A DNA stretch of 10,328 nt from JALOAD01 sp023228995 [NCBI: Candidatus Muiribacterium halophilum] (GTDB taxonomy: Bacteria > Muiribacteriota > Muiribacteriia > Muiribacteriales), in the NCBI GenBank assembly GCA_023228995.1, contig JALOAD010000077.1:1-10328 (forward strand), given 5' to 3'. Every line of letters starts with the position of its first letter. The first letter of the stretch is position 1. A program made the position numbers and the translations under genes. Positions 6,311-10,328 of the stretch are shown piece by piece. The notes beneath the pieces are model-generated. The model saw only the letters and a program-made list of their open reading frames with translations, had not been told where the DNA came from and did no database searches.

Positions 6311-7537
6311 TTAATATCTCCTTTGTTTTTTAAATAATTTTATTGTTAAAAATATAATAAATGCTGATATAAGAGTAAAGCCTGTATATACTAACAATTT
6401 ATTCTCTTGTAATGTTTGTAAAGTAGAATAAATTTCATAATTTGATGATAAAAATGTAAAATCTGATGTTTCAATATCAATAATTTCTGTATCAAATGAA
6501 CCAACTAATCCAAATAATTTAAAGTAACCATCTTTTATCCATATATCAATATCTAAAACATCATTATTAATATCATATTCATTGATTATCACATATTCAG
6601 ATTCTTCAATGTTTTTAAATGGTTCATATGATGTTTTGTAACTTAAATATCCATAACTAACATCAATATTAAATCCAGCAGGTATTTTAAAATTATACCA
6701 ACCATCAATTAATTCTGGATCATTATATTCAATAGCGTTGCTTGTGATTGTCATCTTTTCTTCTGGATCAGTTGGAAAAATAGGTTCATCTGTTTTTCTT
6801 TTTAGCATAAACTTAATATCACCATAATGATCTATGTTAGGCCAATAAGACCAACCATCATCAAAGATGTATAATTCTTCATTCCAAATATTATTTGTAA
6901 TAAAATGATAATAACCCTTAACAGCATGATAGTTAATTTCTGTAAAATATCTTGGCTTAATTGTCGAAGTGCCATCAGTAATAAATTCACTTGCATGCAT
7001 AATGATTCCATTTTCCATGGTTGAGATCATTGATATTGGCATATAAGGTTGCCATACATAAAGATTATAATTGGATATATCATCTATATGATAATGATCA
7101 TAAAAATTATTGTAAGGATTAAATATAACTGTATCAGCAATATAATCATCATGAATAATATAAACAAATATATCATTTTGAATGAAAACAGCTGGAAGAA
7201 ATTCAGTATATGAAAAAATTATTTCATCTGAATCAGTTGAATATACATCTTCAAATTTGCTAAACTCAACAGTTGTATCAGTATCATTATATGTGATAAT
7301 GAATCCATGGGAAGTATCGTTAGAAAAATCATAAACTAGCCATGGGATTCCATCTATTCCAAAATATAACTTATATTCAGATAATTCAGATTCAGAAATC
7401 CAATGAGAAATCGGTTCATTATAACTAATTGGATAAATTAATGTTTCTTCAGTTGTAATTTCTTCAGCTTGAACTTGAATAAATCCTAATGATACAAAAC
7501 CAATCATTAATATTAATAATAAATATATTTTTTTCAT
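6311..7537 (-). CDS. Signal peptide plus C-terminal anchor surface protein, 408 aa
   Basis: The signal peptide runs MKKIYLLLILMIGF to QVQA (cleavage after about A24). The extracytoplasmic domain is acidic and unusually rich in Tyr, Trp, Ile and Asp. A membrane helix at about 381-400 and the basic tail KKQRRY close it. The motif SELSEYKLYF (50-59) recurs as DDISNYNLYV (152-161) and in the 228-aa protein as SELSNYKLYY, which suggests repeated beta-rich domains. Two adjacent ATG codons exist (7540 and 7537). AAGGAG is only 2 nt from the first and 5 nt from the second, so I chose 7537. A receptor-binding or virion-tip role is inferred from topology and its place between coat and assembly genes. 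No family is recognised. Confidence 0.78.
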   Translation of the reverse strand: MKKIYLLLILMIGFVSLGFIQVQAEEITTEETLIYPISYNEPISHWISESELSEYKLYFGIDGIPWLVYDFSNDTSHGFIITYNDTDTTVEFSKFEDVYSTDSDEIIFSYTEFLPAVFIQNDIFVYIIHDDYIADTVIFNPYNNFYDHYHIDDISNYNLYVWQPYMPISMISTMENGIIMHASEFITDGTSTIKPRYFTEINYHAVKGYYHFITNNIWNEELYIFDDGWSYWPNIDHYGDIKFMLKRKTDEPIFPTDPEEKMTITSNAIEYNDPELIDGWYNFKIPAGFNIDVSYGYLSYKTSYEPFKNIEESEYVIINEYDINNDVLDIDIWIKDGYFKLFGLVGSFDTEIIDIETSDFTFLSSNYEIYSTLQTLQENKLLVYTGFTLISAFIIFLTIKLFKKQRRY

Positions 7538-7546
7538 CATTTCTCC

Positions 7547-7759
7547 TTAACTTATATATAATTTTTTTGATTTGTAAAAATACATGAAAGCAACATTTTT
7601 AAAAGTGATTGTTGAACGTTTTTCAAATACCATTTTTTTTATGGACTTTTGAATCAAAACATCTTGATCTCTTTCATCAAATAAATCTTTTATTTCATCA
7701 GAAAATATAACATCTGATATATCGTTTCTTTTAATTAATTGTTGACAATAACCACTCAT
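7547..7759 (-). CDS. 70-aa protein of unknown function
   Basis: The protein begins MSGYCQQLIKRND and has an acidic middle (SDEIKDLFDERDQD, about 20-33) followed by a basic, beta-prone C-terminal half. There is no signal peptide or membrane span. AGGAG sits 6 nt before the ATG. The TAA stop is part of the AAGGAG of the next gene. Its first four residues, MSGY, equal those of the 90-aa early protein starting at 9619, but the rest does not align by eye. Position between the zinc-ribbon gene and the surface-protein genes suggests a late or assembly-linked role, with no further support. Confidence 0.75.
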   Translation of the reverse strand: MSGYCQQLIKRNDISDVIFSDEIKDLFDERDQDVLIQKSIKKMVFEKRSTITFKNVAFMYFYKSKKLYIS

Positions 7760-7774
7760 ATTTTTCTCCTAAGT

Positions 7775-8035
7775 TTATTTTATTTTTTGCGAACAATATG
7801 GACAAAAATTAAAATCCAATAGAACTTGTTCACCACAGACACGACAATTATATGAATCATTTTCTTCTTCATAAATTGGTTCTAAAATCTCATTTTTTAA
7901 TAATACTGTTTTTTTTATGTTAAATAGATCGAATAAAACAACATCTTTTTTGTTTTTCTGATCAAGTAATTTAATAAAATCATATTCATTGATAAGATTT
8001 TCTAAGCGTTGATAAGATTTTCTGACTGATGGCAT
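7775..8035 (-). CDS. 86-aa protein with C-terminal zinc ribbon
   Basis: The C-terminal 23 residues contain two CxxC knuckles, C64-x2-C67 and C78-x2-C81, with CGEQ and CPYC contexts typical of zinc-ribbon domains of the DUF/zinc-ribbon_2 kind. The N-terminal 50 residues are charged and probably helical. A longer frame reaches 8086, but that start lacks a ribosome binding site and falls in the coat-gene hairpin. The ATG at 8035 has AAAGGAG 5 nt upstream, so I chose it. The gene follows the major coat gene after a hairpin, at the start of the minor-coat/assembly block. Zinc ribbons of this kind can bind nucleic acid or protein; which applies here is unknown. Confidence 0.8.
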   Translation of the reverse strand: MPSVRKSYQRLENLINEYDFIKLLDQKNKKDVVLFDLFNIKKTVLLKNEILEPIYEEENDSYNCRVCGEQVLLDFNFCPYCSQKIK

Positions 8036-8053
8036 TTCTTCTCCTTTAATTCT

Positions 8054-8085
8054 TGTATAGGAGAGCTTTAAAACTCTCCCATACA
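8054..8085. terminator. Strong hairpin after the major coat gene
   Basis: Arms TGTATAGGAGAG (8054-8065) and CTCTCCCATACA (8074-8085) form a 12-bp stem with one G-T wobble and an 8-nt loop. It begins 13 bp after the coat-protein stop on the minus strand. No T-tract follows, so it is not a textbook intrinsic terminator. In Ff phages a terminator directly follows the coat gene VIII and keeps coat mRNA abundant relative to downstream genes. Partial termination or 3' protection of coat mRNA is the likely role here. Confidence 0.65.
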
Positions 8086-8098
8086 TTAATTTTATTGG

Positions 8099-8260
8099 TT
8101 ATCTGTAATAACCACGTCTTGAACGTTTCATGCGTTTTCTTACAGCAACAAAAATAGCAACTAAACCGATTGCAGCGATTGAAGAACCAATAGCGACAAC
8201 AACGTTTGAGCTCATACCTGACCAAGTTGCGACTGAATCAATAACATCTGTGAAAGTCAT
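8099..8260 (-). CDS. Major coat protein (pVIII-like), 53 aa
   Basis: The 53 residues have the three-part plan of an inovirus major coat protein. First comes a short polar/acidic N-terminus (MTFTDVIDSVATWSGMSS). A 21-residue Ala/Val/Ile/Gly membrane helix follows at about 20-40. Last is a basic tail, RKRMKRSRRGYYR, with eight Arg/Lys residues to face the packaged DNA. There is no cleavable signal peptide, as known for the Pf3 coat protein. The upstream site is AGAAAGGAG, nearly the full anti-Shine-Dalgarno complement. The gene is about 39% G+C by hand count, clearly above its neighbours, fitting codon selection in a very highly expressed gene. It starts 1 nt after the stop of the 43-aa gene and is followed by a strong hairpin. 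Confidence 0.92.
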   Translation of the reverse strand: MTFTDVIDSVATWSGMSSNVVVAIGSSIAAIGLVAIFVAVRKRMKRSRRGYYR

Positions 8261-8261
8261 T

Positions 8262-8393
8262 TTAGTATATCTCCTTTCTGAAAAGATTTTTGATAAGTGC
8301 TATTGGAAATCTTATGATTTTCCATAACAACTGAACCAAAATGAATAATATATTTAAGACTAAAAGTCCTAAATTCATAATTAAAGCACTCAT
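8262..8393 (-). CDS. 43-aa hydrophobic protein, minor coat candidate (pVII/pIX-like)
   Basis: ATG at 8393 overlaps the TGA of the 84-aa gene as ATGA, and the frame runs 43 codons to TAA, ending 1 nt before the coat ATG. Residues 3-24 (starting ALIMNLGLLVLNILF) form one membrane helix, followed by a basic, amphipathic tail ending FRKEIY. No ribosome binding site precedes it, so expression probably depends on coupling to the upstream gene. The coat gene's AGAAAGGAG lies inside its last codons. A tiny one-span protein immediately before the major coat gene is where Ff phages encode pVII and pIX, the proteins that start virion assembly. The function is inferred from size, topology and order. Confidence 0.78.
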   Translation of the reverse strand: MSALIMNLGLLVLNILFILVQLLWKIIRFPIALIKNLFRKEIY

Positions 8394-8644
8394 AAGTTGA
8401 ATACCAATTTATAGTCAAGATATATCTTAACTACTACATAAATTTCATCATCATATTTCATCAAATCATATTGAAGTGATTTAATAGGGCATAATTCTAT
8501 GTTTTTAAATTGATTTATGATATTTTTTGAATTGTATTCTTCTAATTGTCCAGAGAATATCAATGCAGTATCATTTATAAATATATTGATGAATTCTCTT
8601 TCATCATTTAATTTCAAATAATCTTTTAATAAGGTTTTTTGCAT
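8390..8644 (-). CDS. 84-aa protein of unknown function
   Basis: This small, mildly acidic protein starts MQKTLLKDYLKLNDE. It alternates helix-like and beta-like stretches and ends YDDEIYVVVKIYLDYKLVFNL. There is no signal peptide or clear membrane helix. GAGAAAGGAG lies 6 nt before the ATG. The TGA stop overlaps the start of the 43-aa hydrophobic protein, so the two should be made together. It sits between the SSB-like gene and the coat genes. I recognise no family. Confidence 0.75.
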   Translation of the reverse strand: MQKTLLKDYLKLNDEREFINIFINDTALIFSGQLEEYNSKNIINQFKNIELCPIKSLQYDLMKYDDEIYVVVKIYLDYKLVFNL

Positions 8645-8676
8645 AGTTTTCTCCTTTCTCTAATACCTTTATTGAA

Positions 8677-8696
8677 TATAGGTTATTCAACCTATA
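8677..8696. repeat. Hairpin between the SSB-like gene and the 84-aa gene
   Basis: TATAGGTT-ATTC-AACCTATA is a perfect 8-bp stem with a 4-nt loop in the 65-bp gap between genes. On the minus strand it follows the SSB-like stop and precedes the AAAGGAG of the next gene, with no T-tract behind it. It may protect or process the upstream mRNA, or cause partial termination between the DNA-binding and coat modules. Confidence 0.5.
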
Positions 8697-8709
8697 CTCT
8701 GTAAAAACA

Positions 8710-9258
8710 TTAGTCAAAATCAAAATTAGATGTTTCAGCTACATCAAGAACATCTGGTCTTTCGAACCAATTAGGTTTAATGTATCCAGCTTTTTCAAGC
8801 ATATCTACATTTTCCATTTCATGCCCACGAGAAATAAAAATTGTTTCATAAACATATCTTTTAAAGATAAGTTCTAAAGAGTAATACGTTTGTCCAGTTG
8901 TATTCTTTCCTTTTACGAAACGATATTTGCAAGGAAGATTAAATTCGCTAACAACTTTCCCACGATTATCAAGCAATAATTTTGGATCTACTTTTAAAAT
9001 AATGTTCTTAAATCTTGTTTCATTAAATCTAGAGTTTTTTTGCATTGAATTAAGTTCTAAATCAAACAAATCATTCAATACAAATTTCATTGATACTGAT
9101 GAGTTTCCATTTTTAAAAGTATTCTTTTTAAAATGAACCATCGCCAAAGGTAACTTATCAACATCTTGATCCGTTAAATCGCTTAACTTAACAAACGTTT
9201 CTTTTTCTAAATCCTTAATTTCTTTTTTTACTTTGATTTCTTTGTTTTCTGTTGTCAT
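8710..9258 (-). CDS. Probable single-stranded-DNA-binding protein (gpV-like role)
   Basis: This 182-aa soluble protein has a charged, Lys/Glu-rich N-terminal 25 residues. A probably beta-rich core follows, including KYRFVKGKNTTGQTYYSLEL (111-130) with basic and aromatic residues. The C-terminal tail is acidic and ends SNFDFD. Acidic C-termini of this kind are typical of single-strand-binding proteins, where they contact partner proteins or regulate binding. Its place upstream of the coat genes equals that of gene V in Ff phages, whose product coats the new single strand before extrusion. It is larger than gpV (87 aa), and I see no diagnostic family motif, so the role is inferred from order and composition. 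AAAAAAGGAG lies 7 nt before the ATG, after an 88-bp gap. Confidence 0.65.
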   Translation of the reverse strand: MTTENKEIKVKKEIKDLEKETFVKLSDLTDQDVDKLPLAMVHFKKNTFKNGNSSVSMKFVLNDLFDLELNSMQKNSRFNETRFKNIILKVDPKLLLDNRGKVVSEFNLPCKYRFVKGKNTTGQTYYSLELIFKRYVYETIFISRGHEMENVDMLEKAGYIKPNWFERPDVLDVAETSNFDFD

Positions 9259-9281
9259 TTCAGACTCCTTTTTTTATTTTT

Positions 9282-9297
9282 TTAGGTTATCACCTAA
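9282..9297. repeat. Small hairpin upstream of the SSB-like gene
   Basis: TTAGGT-TATC-ACCTAA forms a 6-bp stem with a 4-nt loop. It lies in the 88-bp gap between the 90-aa gene and the SSB-like gene, the widest gap inside the early block. On the minus strand it is followed by an A-rich run leading into AAAAAAGGAG, so it is not a terminator there. It could influence translation of the SSB-like gene; gpV-type proteins often control their own or others' translation. A minus-strand frame for MTIIIGYGGYSLGDNLKK (9274-9330) passes through it but has no ribosome binding site. Confidence 0.35.
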
Positions 9298-9346
9298 TGA
9301 ATAACCACCATAACCAATAATGATGGTCATTGTATTAAGTCATAAA

Positions 9347-9619
9347 TTATTTTTTATATTTTTTTTCATAATAATTAAAAGTTAATTGTTTAAATTTTGA
9401 ACTTGGATATTTTCTTTCATCATGGATTGCAGACATAATATCTTGATGATAATTAGATTTTATATAATCTTTATTTTTTAAAGCTTTATCTTTTAATTTT
9501 TTATGATAATTATATTTGTTTTCATAATCAGATTGATTATCAAAATCTTTCCAAGAACGAGATTTAAAAGTTTCTTGTTGAATTTCTTTTCTTAAATAAG
9601 ACAAACTATATCCACTCAT
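9347..9619 (-). CDS. 90-aa basic protein of unknown function
   Basis: This is a Lys/Tyr/Asn-rich, strongly basic, probably helical protein beginning MSGYSLSYLRKEIQQ and ending YYEKKYKK. It has a Lys-rich central stretch (YHKKLKDKALKNKDYIKSNYH, about 38-58, written in parts). No membrane segment is present. AGAAAGGAG lies 7 nt before the ATG, and the site begins at the stop of the 92-aa gene. It is the third of three small genes opening the minus-strand series. Its charge would suit nucleic-acid binding, but I recognise no fold. Confidence 0.75.
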   Translation of the reverse strand: MSGYSLSYLRKEIQQETFKSRSWKDFDNQSDYENKYNYHKKLKDKALKNKDYIKSNYHQDIMSAIHDERKYPSSKFKQLTFNYYEKKYKK

Positions 9620-9632
9620 AATAATCTCCTTT

Positions 9633-9911
9633 CTAAAAATTCCAAAATCGTTTGTTGTAATGTTCTAAAACGATTTTTTTTGATTTTTCAAATAATTCTT
9701 TGTTTGTTGGAAGATTTTTCTTGCCATCATATTGATCTAATTCTTTTTCCATTTTTAAACCAAAATATTTTGCTTTTGTTTTATGAATCAATTTTGTTTG
9801 CAAATCTTTTGATTGCTTAATTTGATTTCTATGATATGTAATCTTTTCTAAATTGGATTCCATAATTTTTAATTGTTTACTTTGATTATCTAACATTTTA
9901 TCTATGTTCAT
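9633..9911 (-). CDS. 92-aa coiled-coil protein of unknown function
   Basis: The N-terminal 45 residues (MNIDKMLDNQSKQLKIMESN onward) show heptad-like spacing of Met, Leu and Ile among Lys, Glu and Gln, indicating a coiled coil. The rest is basic and helical, ending HYNKRFWNF. There is no signal peptide or membrane span. AGGAG lies 6 nt before the ATG and contains the stop codon of the 65-aa gene. Coding in tandem with two other small basic proteins near the presumed early promoter suggests an early or regulatory role, which is inference only. Confidence 0.75.
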   Translation of the reverse strand: MNIDKMLDNQSKQLKIMESNLEKITYHRNQIKQSKDLQTKLIHKTKAKYFGLKMEKELDQYDGKKNLPTNKELFEKSKKIVLEHYNKRFWNF

Positions 9912-9920
9912 ATTAAACTC

Positions 9921-10118
9921 CTAAAAATATTCTCTTGCATATTTCCAAAGCAATCGTAATCCTTTTCCTTTGTTAGCATTTAACTGTTTGTATTTTCCAT
10001 CTTTTTGTTGAGATGAAATTGATATGCCACCAAATCCATGAATATATTCAACTTTATATTTTCTGCCAGATGAATCTTTAAAAGTTTTTAATAATTTATC
10101 TTCATTAAATTTAATCAT
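9921..10118 (-). CDS. 65-aa basic protein, first gene of the minus-strand series
   Basis: This small basic protein starts MIKFNEDKLLKTFKDSSGRK. A probable beta-strand core (YKVEYIHGFGGISISS, about 21-36) is followed by a basic helix (GKGLRLLWKYAREYF). AAAGGAG is 7 nt before the ATG. It is the first substantial gene after the long leader from the 253-280 promoter, and a hairpin (10144-10172) lies just upstream. The beta-then-basic-helix pattern could suit a small DNA- or RNA-binding protein, and thus a repressor of its own promoter, but no known motif is evident. Confidence 0.75.
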   Translation of the reverse strand: MIKFNEDKLLKTFKDSSGRKYKVEYIHGFGGISISSQQKDGKYKQLNANKGKGLRLLWKYAREYF

Positions 10119-10205
10119 ATTAATCTCCTTTATTTTCTATTGACTCTATGAACCGGAGGAAAATTCATAGAGCCTAACAAAATAAAGAAAGGCAAAAGAA
10201 AAAGA
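10119..10205. other. Main intergenic region, right part (continues into 1-357 on the circle)
   Basis: Across the circle junction about 445 bp carry no sizeable gene. They hold, in minus-strand order, the gap after rep, the promoter with its two palindromes, the antisense of the tRNA-Phe fragment, the 31-bp hairpin, the 9-codon leader frame, a purine-rich plus-strand tract (about 10173-10210) and the 10144-10172 hairpin. In filamentous phages the main intergenic region carries the packaging signal and complementary-strand origin, so both should be sought here. Confidence 0.6.
10144..10172. repeat. 9-bp hairpin upstream of the first gene
   Basis: CTCTATGAA (10144-10152) and TTCATAGAG (10164-10172) enclose an 11-nt GC-richer loop, CCGGAGGAAAA. 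On the minus strand the loop reads TTTTCCTCCGG and contains CCTCC. That could pair with the AAAGGAG of the 65-aa gene about 15 nt further on, or with an upstream purine-rich site. In single-stranded DNA it is also a candidate packaging or origin hairpin, since it lies in the main intergenic region. Confidence 0.5.
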
Positions 10206-10328
10206 AAGCGACTATAAAAAAAATAATAATGATACATTAATCAATTCTTTTTAAAATAGCTTTCATATGTTCTCCTTAAATAAAAATATCGTAAAGATTG
10301 TTAGTCTAAACGATATAAATTGTAGTGG
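10206..10328. repeat. Terminal direct repeat, right copy
   Basis: This is the second copy of bases 1-123, at an offset of 10,205 with a single substitution at 10214. It carries second copies of the leader-peptide frame (10237-10266) and of the 31-bp hairpin (10286-10316). It stops 8 bp into the region next to the tRNA fragment only because the window ends there. Confidence 0.93.

Noticed and set aside
8130-8327. Plus-strand frame of 65 codons
   Set aside because: It is antisense to the coat and 43-aa genes, whose minus-strand frames have binding sites, coupling and coat-like features.
8927-9136. Plus-strand frame of 69 codons
   Set aside because: It is antisense to the SSB-like gene and has no binding site.
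9274-9330. Minus-strand 18-codon frame MTIIIGYGGYSLGDNLKK in the gap before the SSB-like gene
   Set aside because: It is protein-like and Gly-rich, but no ribosome binding site precedes the ATG, unlike nearly all genes here. Kept only as a note.
1-10328. CRISPR array, insertion sequence, toxin-antitoxin pair or reassigned UGA codons
   Set aside because: No spaced repeats or transposase frames are visible. UGA is used as a stop in the 84-aa and 592-aa genes, and tryptophan is encoded by TGG.

Overview
The window looks like a complete genome of a filamentous phage (inovirus-type, order Tubulavirales) of about 10,205 bp. Bases 1-123 recur at 10206-10328 with one mismatch (T9 versus A10214). The sequence is therefore either a closed circle read slightly past its start or one unit of a tandem prophage array. 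It is very AT-rich. Every convincing gene lies on the minus strand, and the genes are packed head to tail with AAGGAG-type ribosome binding sites. UGA serves as a stop codon, so the code is standard. This, together with a Firmicutes-like tRNA-Phe fragment and the absence of an outer-membrane secretin gene, points to an AT-rich monoderm host (Bacillota, or an Acholeplasma-like lineage). I cannot name the species.

Layout in the direction of transcription (right to left, passing through the circle junction). A consensus sigma-A promoter at 253-280 is overlapped by two near-identical palindromes. Its predicted leader is about 330 nt. The leader runs antisense through a 3' tRNA-Phe fragment (120-169), through a hairpin (81-111), past a possible 9-codon leader peptide (32-61) and past a second hairpin (10144-10172). 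Three small basic or coiled-coil proteins of unknown function follow (10118-9347), then a probable single-stranded-DNA-binding protein (8710-9258). Next come an 84-aa unknown and a 43-aa hydrophobic minor-coat candidate. After these is the 53-aa major coat protein (8099-8260), which is followed by a strong hairpin.

The morphogenesis block continues with an 86-aa zinc-ribbon protein and a 70-aa unknown. Then come two related surface proteins with signal peptide and C-terminal anchor (408 and 228 aa), a 58-aa unknown, and a third such protein of 592 aa that is the best adsorption-protein (pIII-like) candidate. A 636-aa Zot/pI-like assembly ATPase with an unusual N-terminal multi-membrane domain ends the block. 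The last gene is a Rep_trans-family rolling-circle initiator (358-1674). Its first codons carry a G6/C6 hairpin that is a strong candidate for the double-strand origin.

Inferred life cycle: Rep nicks the coding strand at the hairpin and rolling-circle replication makes single strands. The SSB-like protein coats these strands. The Zot-like ATPase extrudes them through the membrane while exchanging SSB for the coat and minor coat proteins. The tRNA-Phe fragment suggests chromosomal integration, but no recombinase is encoded here.
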